In this document: positions 52,320 to 61,169 of the stretch, in pieces
Layout: the number at the start of each line of letters is the position of its first letter
Position numbering within the stretch: the stretch's first letter is position 1
Assembly: GCA_023415635.1 (NCBI GenBank)
Contig: JAEZJV010000014.1
Span: 62,001-126,000 of the forward strand
Length of the DNA stretch: 64,000 nt
Origin: Bacillota bacterium
GTDB taxonomy: Bacteria > Bacillota > Clostridia > Lachnospirales > Lachnospiraceae
Reading direction: 5' to 3'
The notes under the pieces: model-generated
Told to the model about the DNA's origin: nothing
Databases searched by the model: none
Seen by the model: the letters and a program-made list of their open reading frames with translations, nothing else
Made by a program: the position numbers and the translations under genes

Positions 52320-54566
52320 ATGAAAAAAGAGACAATAAGAATTGGAGGCATGACCTGTGCTGCATGTTCACAAAGAGTCGAGAAAGCAATAGCTAAGCTG
52401 GAGGGAATAGAAAGAGTATCAGTTAATCTAGCCACTGAAAAGGCAACTTTTGAGTATGATCCACAGACAATCAGACTTTCTGATATCAAAGAATGTGTGA
52501 TAAAAACAGGTTATCAGGTACTGGCTCCTGCTGGAAATACAATTGATGAAGATAAGCTGCGTAAGGAAAAGGAGATTAAGACACTCTGGACGAAGTTCAT
52601 TGTCTCGGCTTCATTCGGTATTCCGCTATTATATATTGCTATGGTTCCAATGCTGTCCTGGTGGCCTTTCCCGGTTCCGAAGAGCATCAATCCTATGAAT
52701 TATCCACTACGGTTTGCCCTATTGGAAATTATACTTGTCATTCCGATCCTGATTGCAGGAATTCGCTTCTATACCGTTGGCTTCAAGGCTCTGCTTCAAA
52801 GAAGCCCCAATATGGATTCTCTTGTTGCAATCGGAACCTCAGCGGCTTTTATCTACAGTCTCTATAATACGTGGCAGATTACTGCCGGTAACTTCGGTGC
52901 TGTGGAGCACCTGTACTTTGAGACGGCGGGTGTTATTATTACGCTGATACTGTTGGGGAAAACCTTAGAGGCGGTATCCAAGGGGAAGACCTCGGATGCT
53001 ATCAAAAAGCTGATGGGTTTAGCTCCAAAGACAGCTATTATCATTTGTGACGGTCAGGAGAAGGAAGTTCCCATAGATGAAGTGGAGATCGAAGATATCC
53101 TTCTTGTCAGACCGGGTGAGAAGATACCGGTGGATGGTGTGGTGCTAGAGGGTAACACCTCCATTGATGAGGCTATGTTGACCGGTGAAAGCATGCCGGT
53201 GGATAAGAGAATCGGCGATAAGGTCTATGCAGCCAGTATCAATAAAAATGGTAGGATAAGGTTTAAGGCTACCAAGGTCGGTGCGGATACGGCATTAGCT
53301 CAGATCATCAAGCTGGTGGAGGATGCACAGGGTTCAAAAGCGCCGATTGCCAAGATGGCAGATATTGTATCGGGTTATTTTGTACCTGTGGTTTGTGCTA
53401 TCGCACTGATTGCCTTCTTTGCATGGTTTTTCTCAGGACATACCTTGGAATTTTCATTAACCATATTCATATCAGTCATAGTAATTGCCTGTCCTTGTGC
53501 GCTTGGACTTGCCACCCCTACCGCAATTATGGTGGGAACCGGGAAGGGTGCGGAGAACGGTATCCTGATTAAGAGCGGTGAAGCACTTGAAACAGCTTAT
53601 AAGCTGAATACGATTGTATTTGATAAGACCGGTACGATTACTGAAGGAAAGCCGGAGGTTACGGATGTAATTCCGGTTGAAGGGATTACGAGAGAAAGGC
53701 TCCTTAGACTTGCAGCCTCCGCTGAAAAAGGTTCTGAGCATCCGCTGGGAGAAGCTATCGTAAGAGGAGCCAAGAAGGAAGGTATTGAGGTGCTTCCGGT
53801 CGAAGAATTTCTAGCTGTACCCGGCCAGGGAATTGAAGTTACGATAGATGGGACGGGTATGCTCATCGGTAACAAGAAGTTAATGGATCAGAGGAAGATA
53901 TCCTTAATTGAGCTGAAGGATAAATCGGACCAGCTGGCTGCAGAGGGGAAAACACCCATGTATATCGCCATGGATGGAAGCCTTGCAGGTATCATCGCCG
54001 TGGCAGATGTGGTAAAGGAAAGCAGTGCAAAAGCCATTCAAAGGCTTCAGTCTATGGGAATTGAGATCGCTATGATCACAGGTGACAATAGGAAGACAGC
54101 GGAAGCAATTGCAAAGCAGGTAAGGATTGACAAAGTACTCGCTGAAGTTCTTCCACAGGATAAATCCAATGAAGTAAAGAAGCTTCAGGCAGAGGGTAAA
54201 AGGGTGTGTATGGTTGGAGATGGGATTAATGATGCTCCCGCACTGGTTCAGGCAGATATCGGTATCGCTATCGGTTCCGGTACAGATGTGGCCATGGAAT
54301 CGGCAGATATTGTTCTTATGAAAAGCGACCTGATGGATGTGGCGACAGCAATCAAATTAAGTAAGAATACAATAAGAAACATTAAACAGAATTTATTCTG
54401 GGCGTTCGGCTACAATATAGCAGGAATTCCGATTGCGGCAGGTATATTATACCTATTCGGCGGACCACTCCTGAATCCAATCTTTGCTGCTGCCGCAATG
54501 GCTTTCAGCTCCGTATCTGTAGTAAGTAACGCACTCAGATTGAAAGGCTTTCGTGCATACCGATAA
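52320..54566 (+). CDS. copA: Copper-translocating P1B-type ATPase
   Basis: The 748-residue pump exports Cu(I). It has one N-terminal HMA domain (GGMTCAACSQRVEK, Cys13 and Cys16), eight membrane helices, the CPC ion site in IACPCALGLATPTAIMVGTG, the phosphorylation site DKTGTITEG, the nucleotide-domain SEHPLGEAI motif and the hinge GDGINDAPALVQAD. The last helix carries NPIFAAAAMAFSSVSVVSNALRL, the MxxSS pattern of Cu(I) pumps. The ATG at 52320 is chosen over an in-frame ATG 16 codons earlier that lies inside the DUF2318 gene; GGAAAGGA is upstream. It is the third gene of the metal operon. Confidence 0.96.
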   Translation: MKKETIRIGGMTCAACSQRVEKAIAKLEGIERVSVNLATEKATFEYDPQTIRLSDIKECVIKTGYQVLAPAGNTIDEDKLRKEKEIKTLWTKFIVSASFGIPLLYIAMVPMLSWWPFPVPKSINPMNYPLRFALLEIILVIPILIAGIRFYTVGFKALLQRSPNMDSLVAIGTSAAFIYSLYNTWQITAGNFGAVEHLYFETAGVIITLILLGKTLEAVSKGKTSDAIKKLMGLAPKTAIIICDGQEKEVPIDEVEIEDILLVRPGEKIPVDGVVLEGNTSIDEAMLTGESMPVDKRIGDKVYAASINKNGRIRFKATKVGADTALAQIIKLVEDAQGSKAPIAKMADIVSGYFVPVVCAIALIAFFAWFFSGHTLEFSLTIFISVIVIACPCALGLATPTAIMVGTGKGAENGILIKSGEALETAYKLNTIVFDKTGTITEGKPEVTDVIPVEGITRERLLRLAASAEKGSEHPLGEAIVRGAKKEGIEVLPVEEFLAVPGQGIEVTIDGTGMLIGNKKLMDQRKISLIELKDKSDQLAAEGKTPMYIAMDGSLAGIIAVADVVKESSAKAIQRLQSMGIEIAMITGDNRKTAEAIAKQVRIDKVLAEVLPQDKSNEVKKLQAEGKRVCMVGDGINDAPALVQADIGIAIGSGTDVAMESADIVLMKSDLMDVATAIKLSKNTIRNIKQNLFWAFGYNIAGIPIAAGILYLFGGPLLNPIFAAAAMAFSSVSVVSNALRLKGFRAYR

Positions 54567-54594
54567 AATATTGGATTGGAGTGGAATAGAATAG

Positions 54595-55266
54595 ATGAAG
54601 AGATCAATTTTATGTATATTTTTATTTTCTACGATAGGATTGGCTGCTTGCAATGGACTTGATGTAATAGGGGATCAATCTGAGAAATCCTATCAGGCAG
54701 TGCTGGAATCACTTCAGGATCAGGTTAGTAAGGATACGGATTTTGGAGGTTGGTCTATCGAAGCATTGGATGGATCGACACGCTTTGAATGGAGTGAAGA
54801 TTTTAGCAAAACAACTGGTTATGATATCAGAATTGTCACAGATTTGCAACCGTTTCTGGATGCAGGGCTGGACCCGGCTAAGCTCCCTGCCGTTATGCTG
54901 ATTGATAATCAAATCATTGTAGGTGCTTCTCTGGGAGATGACAATATCATATATACGGTAACGGCGTCTCCGTTAGATTCATATAAAAAGCTGGTAAAGC
55001 ATTATCGGGACAGAATATCCTACCATATGTCGCTTGACCATTTCGGCATTAAGATGGATAATGGTAATATGTTTGAATGGGCAAAGGATATGAAGACCAA
55101 TGATAAGGATATTGTTTTCGTATTGAATCCACAGCCGTTTATCGAGGCCGGAGTAAATCCGGAGAAGATAGAAGGCTGGGCTTATGCAAAGGTGGAGACT
55201 ATGGATGATAGCGGAAAGAAGATACAGGAGGATAAATTACTGAAGCCCTTTGATGTAGAAAGCTAA
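54595..55266 (+). CDS. Lipoprotein with an internal domain duplication, unknown
   Basis: The 223-residue protein has a lipoprotein signal peptide with lipobox GLAAC, Cys19 being the anchor. The mature part contains two similar halves: RFEWSEDFSKTTGYDIRIVT with LQPFLDAGLDPAKLP, and MFEWAKDMKTNDKDIVFVLN with PQPFIEAGVNPEKIE. This implies an ancient duplication of a 75-90-residue domain. I do not recognise the family. It lies 28 bases after copA and 67 before the response regulator gene, so it may be an extracytoplasmic metal-binding or sensing accessory, although no Cys/Met-rich site is present. Confidence 0.78.
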   Translation: MKRSILCIFLFSTIGLAACNGLDVIGDQSEKSYQAVLESLQDQVSKDTDFGGWSIEALDGSTRFEWSEDFSKTTGYDIRIVTDLQPFLDAGLDPAKLPAVMLIDNQIIVGASLGDDNIIYTVTASPLDSYKKLVKHYRDRISYHMSLDHFGIKMDNGNMFEWAKDMKTNDKDIVFVLNPQPFIEAGVNPEKIEGWAYAKVETMDDSGKKIQEDKLLKPFDVES

Positions 55267-55333
55267 ACAGATTTGCACCTGTAACCGGAACAAGCTGATT
55301 TGTACAATAGCTTGTGTAATTATGGAGGAGGAC

Positions 55334-56029
55334 GTGCCACTGATTAAAATACTTGTTGTTGAGGATGAAGAGAAAATTCTGGAGGTTGTAAAGTCCTTTC
55401 TGGAAAGTAAGGGTTTTGCAGTGCTTACGGCGCAGGATGGAAGAAGAGCAATTGAAGTGTTTGAAAAAGAGAGTATTTCTTTCATATTACTGGATCTCAT
55501 GCTGCCAGAATTATCTGGAGAAGAGGTATGCAGGATAATTCGCAGGAAATCCAAAGTACCCATAATCATGCTGACGGCTAAATCGGAGGAAGCTGATTTT
55601 CTGACCGGACTTGGTATCGGTGCGGATGATTATATTACCAAGCCCTTTAGTCTGAAAGCCTTATATGCAAGAATTGAAGCTGTGCTTAGAAGGACATCGG
55701 AGGATCGTTCCGATTCGGTTTCGAGAAAATCCTTTCGGCAGGGAGAGCTGGTAATTGATTTTGAATATCGAATTATAACAAAAAATTCTGTTGAAATCAA
55801 GCTTACACAGAATGAGTACAAATTGCTGACCACTCTGGCCAGATATCCAAGTAAGGCATTTACCAGAGAGGAATTGATAGCTTCTGCCTTTGGTGAGGAA
55901 TTTGAGGGCTATGACAGAACCATAGACAGTCATATCAAAAACCTCCGCCATAAAATCGAGACTGATCCGAAGGATCCTTATTACATCAAGACAATCCATG
56001 GTGTGGGCTATAAATTCGGAGGAGAGTAA
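55334..56029 (+). CDS. OmpR-family response regulator
   Basis: The product (231 residues) has a receiver domain with the acidic pair in VVEDEEK, the phosphoacceptor Asp in LLDLMLPELSGEEV, and the Thr/Lys residues in LTAKSE and YITKPFS. The DNA-binding winged helix runs from about 130 (KLTQNEYKLLTTLARYPSKAFTREEL, then YDRTIDSHIKNLRHKI). I take GTG at 55334 as the start because GGAGG ends five bases before it; an ATG at 55322 precedes that site and has none of its own. The kinase gene follows after three bases. Its place after copA suggests it controls this operon in response to metal or envelope state. Confidence 0.9.
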   Translation: MPLIKILVVEDEEKILEVVKSFLESKGFAVLTAQDGRRAIEVFEKESISFILLDLMLPELSGEEVCRIIRRKSKVPIIMLTAKSEEADFLTGLGIGADDYITKPFSLKALYARIEAVLRRTSEDRSDSVSRKSFRQGELVIDFEYRIITKNSVEIKLTQNEYKLLTTLARYPSKAFTREELIASAFGEEFEGYDRTIDSHIKNLRHKIETDPKDPYYIKTIHGVGYKFGGE

Positions 56030-56032
56030 CAG

Positions 56033-57421
56033 ATGCGCAGTCTAAAATCAAGATTATCAATGACAATCCTTATGATTGTATTACTTACCATTGCCATTAT
56101 CAGTATATTGTCCAACTACTTTATTAACCGCCAGTTTACCGGATATATCAGCAAACAGCAGGAATTGAAGGCCCAGGTTATCACAACCAGTATCAGCCAG
56201 CAGTATTCCATTGAGACCGGGGAGTGGGATCTGAAATACATCTATGCAGTTGGGATGTCCTCACTCTATGAGGGGTATATCCTAAAGGTTTATGATAGGG
56301 ATGATAAGATACTGTGGGATGCCCAGGCGCATGACATGAAGCTCTGTAACCATATCATGGGAGAGATATCCCAACGGATGCGCATCCAGTATCCACAGCT
56401 GGACGGAGAGTTTATATCCTTCAACTATCCGTTGGAGCAGGATGGTGTTTTAGTAGGAAGAGTCAGCATCAGTTACTTCGGACCCTTCTTCCTAAATGAC
56501 AATGATTTTAAATTTTTAAGATCCCTCAACTTTATTTTACTTGGAGTCGGTGCAGTATCACTGTTAATTTCTTTTCTGATTGGCCATATGCTGGCGAAAA
56601 GAATCAGCAGGCCGATCCTTAAGACCGTAGAGGCAGCCAAGCAGATCTCGGACGGTAATTATGGAGTTCGAATTCAGGAAGAGCTTGATACGAAGGAGCT
56701 TGAACTATTAGTAAACTCCATTAATCATCTGGCCATGTCACTAGAGACCCTGGAGAAGCTTCGGAAGCAGCTGACCGAGGATGTAGCCCATGAGCTGAGA
56801 ACTCCGCTTACCATTCTCCAATCTTATCTGGAAGCAATGGCAGATGGGTTGTGGGAACCGGATAAAGCCCGTCTGCAAAGCTGTTATGACGAGGTGGAGA
56901 GGATGGGTAGAATGATTGGAGAGCTTGAGAGTCTCGCCAAACTGGAGAGCGGAATTCTGAAGCTGGAACGTCAGCCTGTTGAATTGTATCAGATCGTAGA
57001 GCAGGTGCTTGAAGGCTTTGCGCTTGAAATAAACAGTAAAAATCTAAAGGTAGAGCTTCTAGGAGCTAGTCCTACTCTTTTGGCAGATCAGGGTAAGATA
57101 AAGCAGGTGGTTATTAATCTGCTGAGTAATGCGATTAAATATTCCGGTGAGGGCTGTAAGATAACCTTTACGCTGTTCGAGACCAGAGACAGTGCAGGCT
57201 TTGACATTCGGGACAACGGAATAGGAATAGCTGCGGAGGAGCTCCCTTATATCTTTGAGCGCTTTTACAGGGCAGATAAATCCCGTAATCGAATGTCGGG
57301 AGGAACAGGAATTGGGCTTACCATTGTGAAATCTATCGTTGAGGCACACGGGGGGAGGGTATCTGTCCGCAGTAAACTTGGTGAGGGTACTACCATTCAT
57401 GTTATGCTTCCGAAAGAATAA
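56033..57421 (+). CDS. Membrane sensor histidine kinase
   Basis: The 462-residue kinase has two membrane helices (about 10-30 and 163-186) enclosing an extracytoplasmic sensor of about 130 residues, then HAMP, the dimerisation/phosphoacceptor helix with His in EDVAHELRTPLTILQ, and the ATPase domain with N box INLLSNAIKYS, DNGIGI, FERFYRADKSR and GGTGIGLTIVK. It is the partner of the response regulator just upstream (three bases between). The sensor region lacks an obvious Cys/His/Met metal site, so copper sensing is only suggested by location. Confidence 0.93.
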   Translation: MRSLKSRLSMTILMIVLLTIAIISILSNYFINRQFTGYISKQQELKAQVITTSISQQYSIETGEWDLKYIYAVGMSSLYEGYILKVYDRDDKILWDAQAHDMKLCNHIMGEISQRMRIQYPQLDGEFISFNYPLEQDGVLVGRVSISYFGPFFLNDNDFKFLRSLNFILLGVGAVSLLISFLIGHMLAKRISRPILKTVEAAKQISDGNYGVRIQEELDTKELELLVNSINHLAMSLETLEKLRKQLTEDVAHELRTPLTILQSYLEAMADGLWEPDKARLQSCYDEVERMGRMIGELESLAKLESGILKLERQPVELYQIVEQVLEGFALEINSKNLKVELLGASPTLLADQGKIKQVVINLLSNAIKYSGEGCKITFTLFETRDSAGFDIRDNGIGIAAEELPYIFERFYRADKSRNRMSGGTGIGLTIVKSIVEAHGGRVSVRSKLGEGTTIHVMLPKE

Positions 57422-57458
57422 CATAAGAATAAATTAATCTGGTTCTAATGTATAAAGT

Positions 57459-57502
57459 AGGTCTACGGTATATGCTATATCATATATCGGAGACCTTTTA
57501 TT
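57459..57502 (+). terminator. Terminator of the metal/two-component operon
   Basis: AGGTCT (57459-57464) pairs with AGACCT (57491-57496), with TATATG/CATATA inside, and a T-rich tract follows. It closes the run of genes that begins at 50193. Confidence 0.78.
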
Positions 57503-57609
57503 ATGTATTCTATGAAATGAAGATAGGACTGGTAGAATGTCGTTATATTATTTGAGAATTAATGTAATCTATTGTATAAAAAAAACTTTCCAGTTCATAT
57601 AATATTGTA

Positions 57610-57638
57610 TTGACATATAATATTATATGGTGTATAGT
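57610..57638 (+). promoter_or_regulatory. PadR operon promoter with palindromic operator in the spacer
   Basis: TTGACA (57610-57615), 17 bases and TATAGT (57633-57638) form a strong promoter. CATATAATATTATATG at 57614-57629 is a perfect 16-bp palindrome that lies between the two elements, and CATATAATATT also occurs just upstream. This is where an autorepressing PadR protein would bind. Confidence 0.7.
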
Positions 57639-57693
57639 ATTGTCAATCGAACAATATTGTTTTCATAATAAAAATTGGAAAGGAGTGAAAACT

Positions 57694-58011
57694 ATGGTAT
57701 TTAACACCGGTTCAGCGCTTCTCGATGCGATTGTACTGGCAGTTGTATCAAAGGAACCGGATGGAACATACGGATACAAAATTACACAGGATGTTCGAGT
57801 CGCAATAGAAGTATCGGAATCCACACTGTATCCAGTTCTAAGAAGGCTTCAAAAGGAAGATTGCCTGGAAGTATATGACTTGGAGTTCGGGGGAAGGAAT
57901 CGAAGGTATTACAAAATCACAGACAAAGGAATGGTACAGCTTAGGCTTTATAGAGAAGAGTGGGAGAATTATTACAGGAAAATAAATATTATATTTGAAG
58001 GAGTGAAATAG
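57694..58011 (+). CDS. PadR-family transcriptional regulator
   Basis: The 105-residue protein is a PadR-type winged-helix regulator: LLDAIVLAVVSKEPDGTYGY, then VSESTLYPVLRRLQKEDCLEVY and GGRNRRYYKITDKGMVQL. Proteins of this small class usually repress their own operon and respond to envelope-active compounds or other small molecules. The ATG at 57694 follows AAAGGAGTG; an in-frame start 28 codons earlier overlaps the promoter region. It is directly joined to the DUF1700 gene (stop and start adjacent), a linkage that is common for this family. Confidence 0.93.
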   Translation: MVFNTGSALLDAIVLAVVSKEPDGTYGYKITQDVRVAIEVSESTLYPVLRRLQKEDCLEVYDLEFGGRNRRYYKITDKGMVQLRLYREEWENYYRKINIIFEGVK

Positions 58012-58764
58012 ATGACAAAGCTAGAATTCATGAAGGAACTCGAATGCTTATTGTTGGATATCCCTTTGGAAGAGCGGGAAGAGGCGCTCAAATATTATAA
58101 TGGCTATTTTGAAGATGCAGGGGAGGATCAGGAGGAAGGAATCATAACGGAACTAGGTTCACCGAAGCAAGTAGCTGATATAATAAAAGCGGATTTGGTT
58201 ACCAATGCAGCAGAGCGTACCCAAAAGGGATATTTTACAGAGAATGGATATCAGGAAGCAACGAATAACAAGGAGCAATTCGTTGTAGCAGACACAAGAA
58301 ACCAGGAGGAAGGGCAGAAATCAGAGAGGACTGCTTATGACCAGGGAAACTATCAGGGAGCAGGCAATAATAATCAGGCGAAGCAGACAAAGAATAATGA
58401 TAAGGTTGCATTAATCATATTACTTTGCATCTTTGCAATCCCGGTGGGCATTCCGCTCCTAAGCGCAGCCTTTGGTATTGCAGTTGGTTTGATCGCAGCC
58501 CTATTCGGTATTATCGTCGGGTTTGGAGCAGCAGGCATTGCAATGGTTTTTGGGGGTATCGCACTCTTTATCTCCGGTCTTATCCAGTTAAGTGCACCGT
58601 TAATCGGTTTTGCGATGATCGGTACAGGACTTATTGTGTTAGGACTCGGTATGCTGTTCACCATGATCAGCGGTGTAATCTGTACCAAGGTTTTACCTGC
58701 TTTATGTAGAGGAATTGTTAATTTGTGCAGGCTGCCCTTTAAGAATAGGAGTGTGATGGCATGA
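58012..58764 (+). CDS. DUF1700 membrane protein
   Basis: The 250-residue protein begins with the DUF1700 motif MTKLEFMKELECLLLDIPLE and EEALKYYNGYFEDAGED, a short cytoplasmic helical domain. A polar Gln/Asn-rich linker follows (about 75-125), then four or so hydrophobic helices rich in Gly and Ala. DUF1700 proteins are encoded next to PadR regulators and DUF4097 proteins and are thought to act in envelope stress, but the mechanism is unknown. Its end overlaps the next start by four bases. Confidence 0.88.
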   Translation: MTKLEFMKELECLLLDIPLEEREEALKYYNGYFEDAGEDQEEGIITELGSPKQVADIIKADLVTNAAERTQKGYFTENGYQEATNNKEQFVVADTRNQEEGQKSERTAYDQGNYQGAGNNNQAKQTKNNDKVALIILLCIFAIPVGIPLLSAAFGIAVGLIAALFGIIVGFGAAGIAMVFGGIALFISGLIQLSAPLIGFAMIGTGLIVLGLGMLFTMISGVICTKVLPALCRGIVNLCRLPFKNRSVMA

Positions 58765-59612
58765 AGACATTTACAAAAATATGGCTGGGTATAGCATTCG
58801 TTGCCTTGGGTTTTGGAATAATACTTATCATCATAGTATTGGCATCCGGAGGAGCCATCGTAGACATACCTACGATTTCCTATCAGGATCGCTATACTGG
58901 AGTGACAGATATCGATTTGGATATAGAATATGCAGAAGTTAAGGTTATACAGGGTGACAGCTTTTCCATTGATGCCGAGAACATTCCGGAGAACGGTCTG
59001 GAGTCTTATGTGGAAAACGGTACTTGGATTGTAAAGCAGAGCGGTGATCATGTGCTTAATTTTTTTGGTGAAAAGATACAGCTTGGATACATTCGCGGCC
59101 ATAGATGGTGGAATTATGATTATCCAAAAATTACGATCACCATTCCGGCTGATTTTACGGCAGACAGCTTTAAGTTAGAAGTTGGGGCCGGGAATGTTAA
59201 TATAGAGGAAGTTATTGCTTTAAAAGCTGATTTTAATGTTCAAGCGGGCCAGCTGGTTATCGAAGATGCATTAATCAGCAATGAATCGAATTATACTGTA
59301 GGCGCAGGGAACATGGAACTTAAGAACATAAAGGCAAATGACATCTCAGTTGACTGTGGTGCCGGTCAGGTATTCATAGAAGGAAAGATAACTGGGAATA
59401 ATGATATCACCTGCGGAGTTGGTCATATCGAATTGAATCTGGAGGGAGAAGAGGATGACTATTCCTACGATATTGAATCAGGTTTAGGCGATATCAATAT
59501 AGAGAATAAACATTATCACAGTATAACAGATAAGAGGATCAACAATGACGGAGCAGTAGGAGCCTTCAAACTTGATTGTAGTGTTGGTAATATTACAGTT
59601 GATTTTCGTTAA
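58761..59612 (+). CDS. DUF4097-type beta-rich membrane-anchored protein
   Basis: The 283-residue protein has one N-terminal membrane helix (about 8-30) and then a repetitive beta region: LDIEYAEVKVIQGDSFSID, FKLEVGAGNVNIEEVIALKA, VGAGNMELKNIKAND, CGAGQVFIEGKITG, CGVGHIELNLEGEE and SGLGDINIENK. Such ladders of [VC]GxG-turn-strand units are typical of DUF4097 (a probable beta-solenoid also found in Lia-type stress proteins). It overlaps the DUF1700 gene by four bases and is followed by a PspC gene. Confidence 0.88.
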   Translation: MKTFTKIWLGIAFVALGFGIILIIIVLASGGAIVDIPTISYQDRYTGVTDIDLDIEYAEVKVIQGDSFSIDAENIPENGLESYVENGTWIVKQSGDHVLNFFGEKIQLGYIRGHRWWNYDYPKITITIPADFTADSFKLEVGAGNVNIEEVIALKADFNVQAGQLVIEDALISNESNYTVGAGNMELKNIKANDISVDCGAGQVFIEGKITGNNDITCGVGHIELNLEGEEDDYSYDIESGLGDINIENKHYHSITDKRINNDGAVGAFKLDCSVGNITVDFR

Positions 59613-59664
59613 AAAGGTTGTATTATATTAAGTAGATGGAATATAAATGAAAGGAGGTTGTTTC

Positions 59665-59853
59665 ATGGAACAGAAAAAGTTAACCAGATCAAATTCAAAT
59701 AAGATGATATGCGGAGTGTGTGCTGGTATAGCAGAATACATCAATGTAGACCCGACGATTGTACGATTAGCTTGGGTGCTGTTTGGATTTGCAGGAGGCT
59801 TCGGAATTCTGGCATATATCATAGCAGCGATCATTATGCCTATGCAGGCGTAA
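59665..59853 (+). CDS. PspC-domain protein
   Basis: The 62-residue protein is a single PspC domain: KLTRSNSNKMICGVCAGIAEY, then VDPTIVRLAWVLFGFAGGFGILAYIIAAIIMP with one or two membrane segments. PspC proteins respond to membrane stress. The ATG at 59665 follows AAGGAGG; the ATG at 59647 lies before that site. It ends the PadR-DUF1700-DUF4097 run, and together these look like a small envelope-stress module. Confidence 0.92.
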   Translation: MEQKKLTRSNSNKMICGVCAGIAEYINVDPTIVRLAWVLFGFAGGFGILAYIIAAIIMPMQA

Positions 59854-59875
59854 TCAGCGTTAGAATTTTATGAAA

Positions 59876-59908
59876 AAGAAGGAGGTGCTGTATAGCATCT
59901 CCTTCTTA
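59876..59908 (-). terminator. Terminator between PspC and CheY genes
   Basis: AGAAGGAGG-TGCT pairs with AGCAT-CTCCTTCT. On the minus strand a T run follows the helix, so it should end the CheX-CheY message; it may also stop the plus-strand message, which lacks a clear T run. Confidence 0.75.
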
Positions 59909-59912
59909 CCAT

Positions 59913-60269
59913 TTATAGAACCTTATTAATCAGTTCAATAACCTGCTCGGCCTCGTAGGGCTTAGCGAGAAATTCGGCAGCTCCGAGACGGATTGCCTCA
60001 ATCATCTTGGTTTTCTGCCCAGCGGCAGTAACCATAATTATCTTGGCTTCATTATTATAAGATTTGATTTGCTTTAATGCCTCCAAACCATCCATAATCG
60101 GCATGGTAATATCCATGGTAGTTATTTCAGGTTTTGTTTCTTTAAATTTAACTAAGCCGTCCTCCCCATTCGTGGCTTCTGCGATGATTTCATGACCATG
60201 TTCCTCAAGTATACTACGTAGTATCTTACGTGAGGTTTTGGAATCATCAACAATAAGAATTTTTGCCAT
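59913..60269 (-). CDS. CheY-like single-domain response regulator
   Basis: The 118-residue receiver domain has the acidic pair in IVDDSKTSRKIL, the phosphoacceptor in TMDITMPIMDGLEAL, Thr in MVTAAGQ and Lys in FLAKPYEAEQ. There is no output domain. It is encoded 12 bases after the CheX-like gene, so the latter is probably its phosphatase. It may switch the flagellar motor or serve a non-flagellar pathway; no cheA or flagellar gene is in the window. Confidence 0.94.
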   Translation of the reverse strand: MAKILIVDDSKTSRKILRSILEEHGHEIIAEATNGEDGLVKFKETKPEITTMDITMPIMDGLEALKQIKSYNNEAKIIMVTAAGQKTKMIEAIRLGAAEFLAKPYEAEQVIELINKVL

Positions 60270-60281
60270 TTTGCTACCCTC

Positions 60282-61169
60282 CTAATTAATACCGATATGG
60301 TTGTTCACTGCAATTATGATATCTGCTTGTTCTTCATTAATCAGAAATGGTACGATATATAAGCCTTCATCTGATATAATGCATTTATCTGTATGGTATT
60401 CAGGAGGAGCCATTTCGAGTTCTATATCCTCCTGACTTAATTTCGATGCATATATGCCGTTGGTACAGTTTAAGAACTCACATACGGAATCAAAGGCATC
60501 TTCATCAAGGGTTTGGAATTTTTCTTTGGCAAAGGCCTTCGCTATGGACAGCAAAGCAGGATCTTTACCTGCAATTCCGACGAATAAGCCTGGATTTCCG
60601 TCCATCCTCTGAGCAGCAAGAGCTCGGAAAGGATAGGAGGTACATTTGTAGGCTTTTTTTAATACGATATTGCTATCAATGAAGCGTACGATGTTGCGGA
60701 TTGCGAGACCCGCACATTCCCCGTAAATGGGAGGTACCATATTCACAAATACCGGTATTATTCGATCAATATCACCGGACTTTAAGGCCTCCAATTCTGT
60801 GTCAGATAATTGATGTTCTTTTTGAAAAACCTCCAGTGCTCCTTCAATCTCATTAACAGAGAGGAACCCCCCTTCAGTTAATAGCTGCAGGAAAAGTATG
60901 TAAGTATTCCCCTGCATATTAAGTAGGTATGCAACCTCTTCCTCCAGAAGATATCCTTTTTCGACCGCGACGTCACCGAAACGCTTATCCATTTTCTTCT
61001 GAATATCATTAATTTCCTCAGCTTGTTTTTCTGTCAGTAATTTTTCTGCTACTGCTATGAACCCTAATTTTGCACTGCTTTTCTGAAGCTGCATTATTAA
61101 GTCCTTAAATTGTGATTGAGAAATCTTATTCTTTTCTACCAAGTAACGACCAAAATAAAGCCCGAACAT
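60282..61169 (-). CDS. CheX/CheC-like phosphatase with extra N-terminal domain
   Basis: The 295-residue protein has two parts. Residues 1 to about 135 form a helical region in which a segment is repeated (GRYLVEKNKISQSQFKDLIMQ and GDVAVEKGYLLEEEVAYLLN), resembling type II secretion/MshE-N-like nucleotide or cyclic-di-GMP sensing modules. Residues about 145-295 match CheX-type CheY-P phosphatases, with the active Glu and Asn in SVCEFLNCTNGIYASKL. The ATG at 61169 follows AAAGGAG; an in-frame ATG eight codons earlier does not. It precedes the CheY gene on the same strand. The 312 bases upstream hold no other gene. Confidence 0.82.
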   Translation of the reverse strand: MFGLYFGRYLVEKNKISQSQFKDLIMQLQKSSAKLGFIAVAEKLLTEKQAEEINDIQKKMDKRFGDVAVEKGYLLEEEVAYLLNMQGNTYILFLQLLTEGGFLSVNEIEGALEVFQKEHQLSDTELEALKSGDIDRIIPVFVNMVPPIYGECAGLAIRNIVRFIDSNIVLKKAYKCTSYPFRALAAQRMDGNPGLFVGIAGKDPALLSIAKAFAKEKFQTLDEDAFDSVCEFLNCTNGIYASKLSQEDIELEMAPPEYHTDKCIISDEGLYIVPFLINEEQADIIIAVNNHIGIN

